NCBI GenBank assembly: GCA_038503035.1
Contig: JAVSML010001088.1
Location: 114,663-178,662, forward strand
Direction of reading: 5' to 3'
Length of the DNA: 64,000 nucleotides
From: Crocodylus rhombifer
Taxonomy: Eukaryota; Chordata; Crocodylia; Crocodylidae
Shown here in pieces: positions 9,981-20,780 of the stretch (positions are counted from its first letter, which is position 1; every line of letters starts with the position of its first letter). The position numbers were made by a program, and so were the translations under genes. The notes under the pieces are model-generated. The model worked only from the letters and a program-made list of their open reading frames with translations. It was not told the DNA's origin and made no database searches.

Positions 9981-10865
9981 GGCAAGGTTCTTTAGGTAGA
10001 TATATCTTTTATTAGAGTGACTGCACAGTTGGAATAAAGTTCTTTGCAAGCTGTCAGGCACAAGTACACTGCTTCAGGCATAGGGAGATCCTGTTGTTTT
10101 TCTGAGATTGCCAAGGAATAAAAGAAGCTAAAAGTGTGACAGGAGGTCAATGTGAATGTAAATAGGTGGAAATTAGGGAACAGATGGGTAGAAAAGAGAG
10201 TGGGGAATGAGGGGGAAAAATAGATGAAGGAAGGTAAAGGTAAGCAAGGGAGACAGAGCAAATAGCTGGAAATTAGGAAACAGAGGGTAGAGAGGGAGGG
10301 AAGGGGAGGAAGTGGGAGGAATGTAAGTGGTAAGTTCAGGCAGGTACCTGGTGAGTCAGATGTCAGGCAGGTTGTAATGTGTCATAAATCCAATATCTAT
10401 ATTGAGCCCGTGATTTTTTGTATCCAGTAGATTTATGAAGTGAAGTTCATAGGCTTGTCTATGAAAGGTGTTTTGTAAGTTCCCTTTGAGGATTAGAACT
10501 GAGAAGTCACAGAGAGAGTGACTGTCTTGTGAGAAGTGGGCACCCACAGGTAATTGTATATTTTTGTCTTTGATGGATTTTTGGTATGCGTTCATTCTGG
10601 TACACAGTTGTTGTTTGTTTTCTCCTACATAGTTTCCATCAGGGGATTTGGTGCACTGGGTGAGATATATAACATTTCTGGAGGTGAAAGATCTAGGAAT
10701 GATGATGTTTCTGTTGTGGGATGTGGTTACTGTGGACGTGGTGGAGTTGTGTTGACAGGTCTTGCATTTCTTGTCCTGGAATGGTCTGGATTCATTTTGT
10801 GTGGTTTGGGTCATAGGGAGGTTCCTTTGGTGGTGAGGTTAGCGAGGTTTGGTGCTTGTTTAACC
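9981..10865 (-). mobile_element. Penelope-like element, 3' part with GIY-YIG endonuclease
   Basis: Minus-strand segment comprising the RT-EN linker, the EN domain and the 3' UTR. The tail reads CTTGCAAAGAACTTTATTCCAACTGTGCAGT, then CTAATAAAAGATATATC, a tail typical of reptile PLEs. The linker begins near 10865 with KQAPNL, corresponding to the KQPPNL block before the EN. A plus-strand PLE RT piece lies at 11200-11855, in opposite orientation. EN-bearing PLEs insert by a telomerase-like RT. Confidence 0.8.
10356..10814 (-). pseudogene. PLE GIY-YIG endonuclease domain (152 residues open)
   Basis: The frame shows the linker CxxC (KKCKTC, about residue 18), the first strand NVIYLTQC in place of GIY (about 48), GNYVGE in place of YIG (about 61) and TRMNAY, where the catalytic arginine is kept but the usual histidine is tyrosine. 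PVGAHFS (about 90) follows, then YELHFINL with the catalytic glutamate. These are the GIY-YIG signatures of Penelope-like elements, which nick the target for cDNA priming. The ATG is internal, because similarity continues upstream, so this is the C-terminus of a longer protein and not a free gene. It is one of the longest uninterrupted element frames in the window. Confidence 0.85.
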
Positions 10866-11199
10866 TGTAGATGGTTACACTTTACCACACAGCAGATTAG
10901 TATACTGCACAGTAAAGCATCTTGTGCAGACACACCCATTGAGTCAGAAAACAAAAGTGACACCCAAGCTTAGTGGTTAAGGAACTCACTTGGAGAGGGG
11001 ACCCTGGCTACCAGTCCTTGCTCAAAGGCCAGCTTCTAAATTTTATCCCATGACACTTAGTATTAACATAGACAAATAATTCTGGGAGCAGTGAACAAAA
11101 CTGTACAAATTGATTTCTGTAGCTCAGTTACCCATTTTAGTGAACCAAACTAAAACCACTTGTCTTTGCTTCTGCCATAAAATAAAATCTTTGAGCTTG
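10866..11199. other. spacer with MITE end and tRNA-like SINE remnant
   Basis: 10890-10940 looks like the right end of a GGGTGTGTCT-type MITE (ATACTGCACAGTAAAG, GTGCAGACACACCCA). At 10972-11030, CTTAGTGGTTAAGGAACTCACTTGG followed by CTACCAGTCC resembles A- and B-box regions of a tRNA-derived SINE. The remainder is unassigned. Confidence 0.4.
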
Positions 11200-11855
11200 G
11201 CAATATGACTTGGCAATATTACTGTTTGACTGGACAGAACACAAAGACTCATTTGCTGATGTCCACCTCAGGTTTAACAACTATAACCCCTCAATCAAGC
11301 TTTTCTGGAATACTTCTATATTAACATATTTTCTAGACACCTCAGCCCACATCTGGGATAGGACCCAGCACCCAACACACCACCATATAAAAAAACCTAT
11401 GGACCACCATACTTATGTCCACAAAACCAATAATCATTCCAAACAAAAACAACAAAAGTTATAATCTATTCAGTCTTGAGATGCTACCACATATGCTCTA
11501 AGGAGAACACTCTTCATGCCCACCTGGCTAACCTGAAGTTTATCTTTATACAAAATAGACCATATCTTTGAAATTGCCACCCAAATACCCTGCAGTAACT
11601 TGCTACAATACAAAAAGAAACTTCTCTGTGACTGTACACTTGTGGTGGTCAACTACCCACTAATCCAGTACCCACTACCTACTGGAAACAATTAGAAGAA
11701 TCATCAAACAACTATTATCTATACTCAAAGATCAGACACTGAGAGGAATATTTCCAGGTCTTCTGTTCCTGGCATTTAAACAACCCTTAAGTTTGCCCAA
11801 CTCATCATCAGAAGCAAACTCCCCACTGCTCTACAGACATCAAATGGGACACAGG
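11200..11855 (+). mobile_element. Penelope-like element RT fragment
   Basis: The open frame 11210-11464 starts at the RT active-site block (YDLAILLFDWTEHKDSF in the place of YIDD...WT) and continues LRFNNYNPSIKLFWNT, then YFLDTSAHI, the order seen in PLE reverse transcriptases. Decayed remains follow: a YIQ/RATI-like stretch, VTY-type motif and KQPLSLPNSSSEANS, ending just before the CxxC linker. Both catalytic aspartates are disturbed. The GIY-YIG part of what may be the same insertion lies to the left in opposite orientation. The two overlap by roughly 60-75 bp of the KQPPNL block. Confidence 0.75.
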
Positions 11856-12845
11856 GGGTGCATCTACATGAGACACTTAGCTCAAGATTGGAACTAATTA
11901 CTGCGTAGTAAGTATCACCATCTATGTGTGCAGATGCTTACTGAGCAGTAATTGGAACTAATCATAAGTAAATCTGCTAACTGTAAATACAAGTAGCAAA
12001 TTTACTTGTGGTTACTTACTGCACCATATGGCATGTGTAGATGGCCAATCGGGGCAAACTTATCCCTGATCAGCTGAGAAGCAGGAGGTAGAAGATTACT
12101 CCCTGCCCCCAGGAGCTGCCTGCTCCTTAGGCACTGGAGCCCAGGTGGGAACCAGGCCCCAGCAGCAGGGAGCTCCCAGCCCCAACTCCCTAATCGTGAT
12201 TGCAAAGTGGGGGTTGGAGGGATGCTTCCTAGCTGCAGATCCATGATTGTGGAGCTGGGCAGCGAACAGGTTCCCCAGACTCCCCTCTGCAATTGTGGAG
12301 TAGGGGCTACAAACTGTCCCAGTCAGGGGAAGATCCCAGCCCCATGCCCTGAATCAAGGTGTGGAGCTTGGAAAAAGCTGCAAGGGAGGGGAAGCTCCCA
12401 GCTCCCTCCTCCCAATGGCTGCTAAGGCAGCTAGGAGCAAGCCCCCAGCTATATGGGGTGCCCATCCCCTGCAGCTCTTTCCAAGTCCCTTGCCAGGGGC
12501 CAGGAGCTCCCTGCTGCCAGGACAAAAGAAGTTGTCCCTGCCCAGCCTCCAGTGGCAGAGCCCACCCTAGCAGCAGGCAAGCCCCTGGGGGCAGGGAGCA
12601 ATCTCCCAGCCCTTCCCTGGAGACAGCTGACTCCTGTCCCCATGCTCCTTGCCAGCCCCTGGACTAGCACCTAAAGTTCCTCCTGGCTGTTGCAGAGAGC
12701 CAGTGCAGGGTCAGAGGAGGCAGAAGAACACTGCTGCCAGGAGCAGCTGATCTGTTTCTGTATCCCTGCATGTGTAGATACCTGCTCAGGGTGGGTTTAC
12801 TCTAGAGTAAACCTACCCCAAACAAATGCACATGTAGACACACCC
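11856..12845. mobile_element. inverted-repeat DNA element, 990 bp
   Basis: Left end GGGTGCATCTACATGAGAC; right end GCACATGTAGACACACCC. Subterminal TTACTGCGTAGTAAG and TTACTGAGCAGTAA are palindromic. A perfect 20-bp palindrome, GGTTTACTCTAGAGTAAACC, lies at 12793-12812. The GC-rich middle carries ORFs on both strands with no family signature, judged to be composition effects. It is related to 9110-9980 in inverted orientation. Confidence 0.6.
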
Positions 12846-12994
12846 AGTCTTGTCTTAACAAAAGATGCTGCAGCCAAGATTTTAAGGAAAAGGGTGTAAG
12901 TACCTACTTTCAGGAAGAGGTTCAGACTGTAAATCCTGTGGTGTTTAGTAAAGTGGCTGAGCATTACGGAGAGTCAGCATTTAAGATACAAATC

Positions 12995-13563
12995 AGTATT
13001 TCTCTAGTGGCTTTCTCTAAGCCACTTGACCCCAGCCCTTAGGCCAAATTGGGTCCATGAGGCCATGACATCCAGCCTGAAGGGCTCTTCCACAGGTCAG
13101 AAAACTTGACAGTGAGGAGCGGTAGAGGCTCTACATGACCAGCTCCAACCTCAACCAGGCCATTGCCTGGTCAGCAAGATCAGGGCCACACATCCAGATC
13201 CAGCCAGGTTGCTCTCCCACATCTGCATGTCTGGATTAGGCCACTCTGTCCCACCCCCACATGCATCCATGTCAGGGCTGGGCTGCTCCCCACTTCCCTG
13301 TGCACGTCTGGAATGGGGCTGCCTTGCTCTGTTGCACCCTGCCCTGCACGTCTAGGTAGGGACCAGGACACTTACCCCCCTGCTCCCTCCGTCCCTTGCT
13401 TAGCATGTCTGGATTGGGGCTGCTTTGCCCCAACCCTGCTCTGTGTGGATGGATCAAGCTTGGGCTGTGCAACCACCCCCCACCCCACAGCTAGATCAAG
13501 CCTACAGAGGAACCTGGCATTGCTTATCTGGCCTGTAGGGTGAAAAGGTTGTACACTACTGTT
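12995..13563. mobile_element. hAT-like unit (weak)
   Basis: The right end AAAAGGTTGTACACTACTG is the complement of a CAGTGGTGTACAACC-type hAT terminus. A possible left end with ACCCCAGCCCTTAGGCC lies near 13026. An 8-bp target duplication was not found. The centre is the minisatellite at 13185-13500. Confidence 0.35.
13185..13500. repeat. degenerate minisatellite, unit about 38-57 bp
   Basis: Blocks beginning RYGTCTGGATTGGGGCTGC and ending in CCACCCCTGC recur at about 13190, 13227, 13265, 13304, 13348, 13405 and 13449. Copies differ by substitutions and indels. The proline- and cysteine-rich frames across it come from the repeat itself. Confidence 0.65.
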
Positions 13564-15466
13564 CTAAGCTGATTTATTGTTCAGGGTACTGGCTAGTTTG
13601 GCTTGCATTTAGTAACCCTAAGTGACTGACTCAGGGGTCTCAAATCCAGGAGGCAGAGTCCTAAGAGTTAGGGTTGCCACATGTAACCCTGCAGAGTCTG
13701 AGTACCTTGTTGTGTCTGGTCCCTTGTCCTTATAAATGACTGTCTATACTCAATGGACCAAAGAAACTACAGATTGAAAATTGATAATGTGGTATAAGGA
13801 GGGAGTAGGTATTATACAGGTATATTGGTAACTGGTGTATCTCACCATTAAAGATTGTGATTGAGGAGAATATTAAATAGGGTTACAGATTGTGCACTTA
13901 CTACATCACTAAATAAGATAAAACTGTAAGGTGAGCTTTTGAAAGTAAAGAATAAGTAGGTGCCTAATTCCCTTTGAAAATCATAATTTTCATGTATCAG
14001 TGAATACAATGTCTATAGTATGGTCATCCTCTGTAATAAGAATGAGGTTCTGTTTTCTAAAGATCCCAATTTGTGGCCAGGTTAGTGGCCAGGTGAGAGG
14101 ATTTTTTTGTCCTTAGAAGCATCTGGCATAAGCCACCTTCCAAAACTCCCTTTCCCTTTCTAACTCCTAATGAATGGAAATGATTCTATTACTTAGAAAT
14201 AAATATGACAGTACATAAGCCCACTACATTATGGAAAGGTGTATGTTGCAGAGAGATTGGTAATGACAAACATTGCAATATCAATAAAATGCAAATTATT
14301 TATCATTAATAAAGTATACCTATTTTGACATTTGTACAATGCCTTTTACCATATTACCTAAGGTCCAGATCCAGCCAAGCTCTTAAGTACATGCTTAGCT
14401 ATAAATTTTGTGAAGCCATAGTCAAATTAAATTATATAATTTGACTCCTTTATAGTTTAACTTTATAGTTATAGTTTATATAAACTTATAATTAAGCAAG
14501 TGCTTAAGTGCTTTTCTGGATCTGGGCCTAAGTGCTTAATGATTATTTTAGACTATAATGATGTGTCCAGCATGAAGGCAAACAGAACCTGTCTTCATAG
14601 AACCCTATTTGCCATTAAAGAGTCAAATTATCAGCATGTTGCATGATAATCAGTTTGTTTCAATGTACAGTAATTTGGATCATTATTATTAATTTTGTCA
14701 TCTCCCAAGCAATTCATGAGCCATTTTTAGACTTTCAGAAAAGCAGTTCATGAATCAGACAAAAAAAATTTAAAAAGAACCCAACCCACAATGCGATGAT
14801 GAGTCAGAGTCCTTTTCTGTAGCTGTGTCAACTGAAGTACATCTGAAATCTGATGAGGATTGGCATTGATGCAGAAAAGGCCATGATGAGTATGAAACAA
14901 TATGTTGAATTTACATGTTAAGACTTTTTGTTGGTTTTGGCAATTTTACTGAAGATTATTTGAGAAATCCATAAACATCTGGATGGAGTGAGAGGGGGAG
15001 TTGTTTTATACTAAAATGATGAAGTTTATATTGGGCTACAACCTATAAATGGAAGAAAAAGTTGTTTCTTGCACAGCTGTTTCCAATTTTGTTAATATAT
15101 ATTTCAGACTAAATTCACTGTAAAATTAAACCACAAAAATCTACGCTGAAGCAACATTTTTGTGTGTCTGAATTACATGTATATGGCCACATGTACCTGA
15201 ATCTCAACAGTATTTGGAAGGCCAGTTGCAGCTTCAAAAGGCAAAACTGGTAAGCACTTGTGGGCTACGTTCTGTTTTTTGAACAAGTGAGGATAGACAA
15301 TTACATAGGCATATTTTAAATCTATTTTTTACTTTAGCCAACAAAGGCAGGAATATTGAGAATTTAACTTTGCAGTGTGGTCTGATACAACAGTTTAATT
15401 TAAATGGCTGTGCTTGAGGCCTTAATATGGAAAGGGGCTGAACACAAATCTTCAGTTGCTTTCAGT
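13564..15466. other. AT-rich unique DNA
   Basis: No coding or repeat signal except the palindromic element at 14362-14529. The stretch 14620-14800 is high-complexity AT-rich sequence that could be a conserved non-coding element; this needs an alignment to other amniotes. Confidence 0.5.
14362..14529. repeat. old palindromic interspersed repeat
   Basis: The left arm GGTCCAGATCCAG..CTTAAGTACATGCTTAGC pairs with the right arm AAGCAAGTGCTTAAGTGCTTTTCTGGATCTGGGCC. The terminal block GGCCCAGATCCAG with internal CTTAAGCA steps recalls an ancient amniote hairpin repeat. The middle has been replaced or has diverged. Confidence 0.6.
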
Positions 15467-15982
15467 GAGCACTCTACATGTTCATTAATGCGCTTTAGGA
15501 AATGTGCATTAAATCAAATACAATTCAGAATTTTACACATTTGCTGGGATGTGGTGCCAGATGCTTTAATTAGCTTTAATTAAAACACCTGTGCACCACA
15601 TATATCAGCATCCCCATGCATCCCTGCACTGAAAAAATGGTGGCAGGGAGCTTTGAACTAAAGCTCATTGAACGTGTTTCATTTCAAAGCACCCTGCCGC
15701 CATTTTTTCAGCACAGGGATGCATGAGGACACTGATACATGTGATGCCAAAGGCTGCCAGAGTGTGCCAATTTCTGTGCTGCAGCAGACTTAATTAATCC
15801 AGCAAGATTGATTTCCAGCATGTTGGAGCAGATGTGTGCAAGAGCCTTCCATTGTGAGGTACTAGAAAAATGCATGTTAGCCTATTTTAATGGGCATTTA
15901 GTGAAAGAGCATAGTTTTTGTGATGCTTTAATGGGAATTAAAATAAGCTAATGTGTATTAAAGCGCATGTGTAGACATGCCC
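15467..15982. mobile_element. hairpin MITE (family B), copy 1
   Basis: 516-bp unit between AGT direct repeats (15464-15466, 15983-15985). Ends: GAGCACTCTACATG and GTGTAGACATGCCC, inverted, then AATGCGCTTTA/TAAAGCGCAT. The core (15592-15750) is a long imperfect stem: ATCAGCATCCCC...CTGAAAAAATGGTGGCAGGG against CCCTGCCGCCATTTTTTCAG...CTGATACATGTGATGC. The same core is found at 61117-61250. Confidence 0.7.
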
Positions 15983-17949
15983 AGTGAATATAGGCTGAGG
16001 ATATTTATAACTTCTTAGGATCAAGCCATGTGAATTGCAATTTATGCCATAAAAACACACAGTAGTTTTTTGTTTTTAGTTGTATCTGGTATTACTGATA
16101 TAGTTTTGTCACAGTGCAAGATGCTTTTCAGACAAAAGACAAAGGGTTTCCCACTCTTGAAGATTATTCAATATAAGGATTTTTACTATTAAACCTGTCT
16201 AGGACTGTGCCCATGCTTAAGTTACAACTCAATGAAAAGTTTGTCTGAGTAAGGAGTAAAGGATCAGACTATGAATTAAGCAAGGAGGAAAAGTGTCATA
16301 GTATTTGTGATAGTATCTTTAAGAAAGATGGGTAGACAAAGGTTGTAGCAATAACAATTTTTGTTTTATATTTATATGAACGCTAGGTATCTTTAAGTGA
16401 TTGCCTTTTTCAGATGTGTATTGGTCCCTTTGTCAGAGCTTGGGCCATATATGAATCCCACATGAAATGAAAGAGGAATTAAATAAATAAAACAAAACAA
16501 AAATTTTCTACTATGATAATAGTATAGCAGAACATTTGAAATATATATTTTTGGTCACTGTATGTCAATTATTAAAATCTGCAATATCAGCTTTGGCCAA
16601 GACACTTTAAAAATAATGAGACAATTTTTCAGTGGATTTTGGTTTGGTTCTTTGAGAGGCTACTGCCTGTAACACATTTTAATAGGGATTTTACACCATA
16701 TTCAGAACTTGAAAATACAGATTTATTTTTATCTTTCAGTTTTATCATTCTGTTGAGATTTCCCATATACCTTCTTTGAATACATATTGAACATGTAGCA
16801 TAGGTATTCCTAGTGCATGCTAATCCTAAGGGAACACTGGTAAAAAAGTCTTGCTTTCTTCATTTACTGCCATTTGTGTTTCCCTACTGAAAAGGAGTAA
16901 TTATGCTTCTCAGCCTGGAATCTGTACTCTCATAAGCACTACCATTGATGCCAATAAGTCTGCGGGATCAGGATCCACTTAATTTTGTCTTGCTATTGTT
17001 TCATTTCCGTGACTCATGATATTAATAAAATCTTTTGGGACATGCATTTCCTAGTAGTGAATGACAAAACTGAGTGAACAGGTATACTTATTCCTCTCAT
17101 CACTGTACATCTGTAGGTTCCAACCACACCAGAAACTGAGTTTTTCTAGGGTCAAATTATAGAAAATGTCCATATTTTAACTTAAGAATGAAAGATTTTA
17201 GAGAAAGATACCACAGCACTAGACCAGCTGTAAATTATGAGCTAATAAGTTTCAAGGATTGTGTACAGCTATTTACTCTGCTGTTCAATAAAGAATATAG
17301 TTACTATGGAAACTACCAAATCACATGGCCTGCATGCTACTTCAGAAATACATACCACTTTTTACAGACAGATACTTAGCAGTATGTCATCTGAGCTGCA
17401 GAGTTTTATATGTTTAAAGGACTTTTTTCCAGTAACAATAGATTACCTCTGATTTTAAGAACAGGACATTCTGTTTATTTGAAGGGCATAATGACATGTT
17501 AGTTTTAACCTGTGGGCAATAGCCTATTTTTCTTTAAATAGATGTCATGTTAGGACTCTAAGAGCTTTATTCCAGAAAGCTCACACTTTGCTATAAATAG
17601 GGCTTACCTCAGCGCCTATCTAGTTTTTAATTGGAATATAGGTAACTATAGCGTTATAATACTACATTATAGAAAGGAAGGGTATTTTTAAAACCATGAG
17701 GCAATTGGCAACAAGATCCCCATAGTCAAAAGTAAGGAAATGTAAATTCTTAATTTCAGTATAGGAATGACTTAAGCATTCCTGAACTGGATCACTGACA
17801 ACCTGTTTATCCTAAACAAAAAAGATGCAGGAAGTGAAGGCTTGCTTGTTTTAGTAGTATAGTTAAATGGGCAGGGTTCAAAAGATTATTCAGGCCAAAC
17901 AGATACCTTCTGGGAACTGGAAATTCAGCTTCAGTGAAACCAATATAAA
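15983..17949. other. AT-rich unique DNA
   Basis: No recognised coding region or repeat. The two overlapping 63-residue frames at 17188-17452 are short and featureless. Splice and codon signals for a host exon are not convincing. Confidence 0.5.
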
Positions 17950-18325
17950 GGGTGTGTCTATACATGTATATTTAGTGCACATTAGCTCAATTTAGGGTGC
18001 ATTAAAGGCATGGGTTTACACATGCATGCCCTTGGTGCACCTTAAAAATGGCAGTTTAAGGCTATTTGAGCCTAAATTTAATAACTACATAAAGCAGGTA
18101 CCAGATTTATGCATGAATAGCTAAATCATATTAGCAAATGTGTAGACGCATTACTGCACATTAACGCAGTGTGTGTCCATTCACTTGGTCCAAAGTCAGT
18201 CCGCACTCCCACATAAATGCACATTAGTATAAGCATGTGTAGACACGTGCCTAAATCATTTTAATGCCTGTTAGGCTAATGCACATTAAGTTTTGGTATG
18301 CGTAAAAGCTCGTGCAGACATGCCC
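17950..18325. mobile_element. MITE, 376 bp
   Basis: Ends GGGTGTGTCTATACATG and CGTGCAGACATGCCC are inverted, with AAA direct repeats on both sides (17947-17949, 18326-18328). Subterminal TAGTGCACATTAGCTCA and GGCTAATGCACATTA are also inverted. No coding capacity. Confidence 0.65.
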
Positions 18326-18328
18326 AAA

Positions 18329-19479
18329 GGAACATAGTTGACAGAAGGTGAAATACAAGTGAATATTAGGAGAGCTAAATGAAGATGTCAGTCTTTCCAG
18401 AAAGCTCACACTCTACTCAAATGACTTTGGATCAGCCCCCCACATGGGGCTCAAGTAATCAGTACCACCCATGTTGCCCTACCAGCACTTCTGTCATCAC
18501 ACAGGCCAGCCCTTTCCCCCCAATCCTATCTGCCAATATATTACCCAAAATTGTATCTAATGAATTTGGGAATGTAAAATAATTGCCTCGAGGACCAAAT
18601 GGATCAAGAGGAGCACAATCTGCTAAAAGTGTAGGACAGAGCTAACAGGATACTATTGTACTCTAGGCTTTGACCCCTCCCTTATTCTGTCAATGGCTCA
18701 TGACAGTTTTTCTAGAAGTTAAAGAGAGATTCCTTCTTCTATCCTTCTTTTCCCAAATCTCTCTTTTCTCTCTCTGTCCCTATTTGCTACTCCTTCCCTC
18801 CATCTCCCTCCATTCCCTCATGCAATCTTTCAGGAAGTAATTGGAGGAAGAACAAACAAGAAAGATAGAAAGGTGGGTTGCCAAAAAGGAGACATGAAAT
18901 AGTGGGAATATTTAAGGTAATGTTGTAGGTAGAGCATGAATAATTACCACTATCTCTTCTGCCTCTTTTCCCATTTGATTCTGTCCTGGAAGAGGAAATA
19001 CCCAAAGATATGTAATCAAAGAAGATATTCTCTGACATAGAAATATTTTAAAGAACTGGTGCATTTGCTAGATAGTCATAGAGTTAAAAAAGCTAAGGGT
19101 GAATTAAAGGGAATGAATTGGAGCAAAATCATTTTTTTGCATGGCTTTATGATAGACTTCTGGGGCAAAGGTTACCATTTTCAAACAAAGAGATAAGAAG
19201 GGTCAGAAAAGGGATTATTGATCTAAAACTTGGAAGTTGGAAATTGGAAACAGAATGTTCCTTCTTAAATGAGCACTATATTGATTTGGGAGGAAGTAGC
19301 AAATATCTTAGAAGGCCCTAGGATTGATATGGAAAACAACAGACCAATAAGTCTTTGTTTTCAGTACCAGAAAAGGGGCCAAGCAATAATTTGAAATTAA
19401 AAATTAATCTAGAAGTGGGTCAATACTATGCACAGGAACTTCTGTCATGCCTCCTTTCCTCCAAATAAAAATGATTAGG
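18329..19479. other. unassigned DNA
   Basis: No family recognised. A CT-rich tract lies at 18720-18825. Short frames on both strands lack motifs. Confidence 0.45.
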
Positions 19480-20665
19480 GTTTATAGCTTTTGTATTCCA
19501 CCCAGCATATTAAATTCTTGGACACCACTGTGAAACTCTGCAATGGTCAACATCACCACTATATTGACTGCTACAACTACCTCCATGCCACCAGCTTTCA
19601 TCCTAAGCACACTACTAGAACCACTGTCTGAAGCCAAGCTCTACATCACAATCATATCTGCTCTGATCTCACTGACTGGGATACACACCTTAAGGAGCCG
19701 AAGCTTTGATTTCTGCACTTTACAATCCAAAATTGTAGCCACTCAAATCAGCAGAGCCAGACTCAGACCTGCTACAATACTAACCCCATGACAAGAACAA
19801 CAGAATCTCTCTTGTTGTCACCTACAATTCCCAGATTGAACACCTTGAGCACATCATTAATGACCTCCAACCCCTTCTGGAAAATGACAACAATCTTAAT
19901 GAAGCCTTTGGGGACCAGCCTGTCCTGGTTAACACAGCTGTTCAGCCTCAAACAATGTTTCTCCAGCAACAGACTACATAACTCCTATTCCTACAAAGGC
20001 GCCAGCCTTTGAATGGACCAATGCCAGCTGCACCCCCTTATCAACGCAGCCTACATCATCGTTGGACCAAACAACATGAATTGTAACTTCCACGTTCATT
20101 CACCTGATTCTTTAACCAGTGCTATATATGCCATCACCTGATTACAGTGCCCCTCTGCTGCTTATGTTGGACAGATGGAACAATCCCTATGTGAAAAAAT
20201 AATTGGGTACCAATCAGGTATCAATTCCAGAAAGGCACAAAAGTCTGTCAGAACTTTAACCTCCCTAGACACTCTATCACTAATCTCAGAATAGCTAGTC
20301 TTAATCAACAGAATTTTAAAAAAACATTTGAATGTGAAATTGTGGAACAAAAAATCATTCAGACTGCATTGTGTTAAGTATAGTATCAATGCAGACTCTG
20401 GATTCTTATGCCATTTTCTGGACGAGCTTTTATAACCTCTCAGTCCCTCAGTGGTTTAACACTTTGGTCTCTTCAACTCACTTCTTCTCTTTCAGCAGTG
20501 CAACCTCCTTTCCTCCTCCTTTCCCTATCCTTTGTCATTAAATTACTTCATTCCTGTCTATTTAGTAACCATTCTCTATAAGTCCATTCACAGAATCTGG
20601 TGAAGAAGGCTGATGGAGAAAGTTCGTGCCCCTCTGAAGGCATGAACAACTCTCTTGTTTTATAG
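19480..20665 (+). mobile_element. Penelope-like element, RT end + GIY-YIG + 3' UTR (decayed)
   Basis: The plus strand reads HIKFLDTTVKL, then LHATSFHPKHTTR and SQALHHNHICSD, the PLE palm/thumb order. IPLVVTYNSQI and a linker follow, then at about 20130-20230 IYAIT, a stop, LQCPSAAYVGQ and QSLCEKIIGYQSGI, a GIY-YIG domain with a histidine-to-tyrosine change. Stops and frameshifts interrupt it throughout. The 3' UTR block GTGAAGAAGGCTGATGGAG..AGTTCGTGCCCCTC (20598-20640) resembles PLE tails. It belongs to a different subfamily from 9981-11855, by tail and EN sequence. Confidence 0.75.
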
Positions 20666-20780
20666 ATGGGATGTGGAATACAGATCAATGACTTTGACAA
20701 AGTCACAAAGAAAGTAGTATGCAGTAGAGCTAAAAGGAGAATCTTAGTCTTCTGAGTCCTAGTCTAGCGTTTTAGCTGCA
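20666..20780 (+). repeat. MIR-like SINE remnant (weak)
   Basis: CAAAGTCACAAAGAAAGTAGTATGCAG, AGAGCTAAAAGGAGAATCTTAG, then TTCTGAGTCCTAGTCTAGCG follows the order of a MIR core region (CACAGC, GTGGCAGAGC, AACCCAGG, CTGACTCC). Highly diverged. Confidence 0.35.

Noticed and set aside
12002..12899. Cluster of ORFs of 70-100 residues
   Set aside because: Both strands open through GC-rich repetitive filler inside an inverted-repeat element; no motif.
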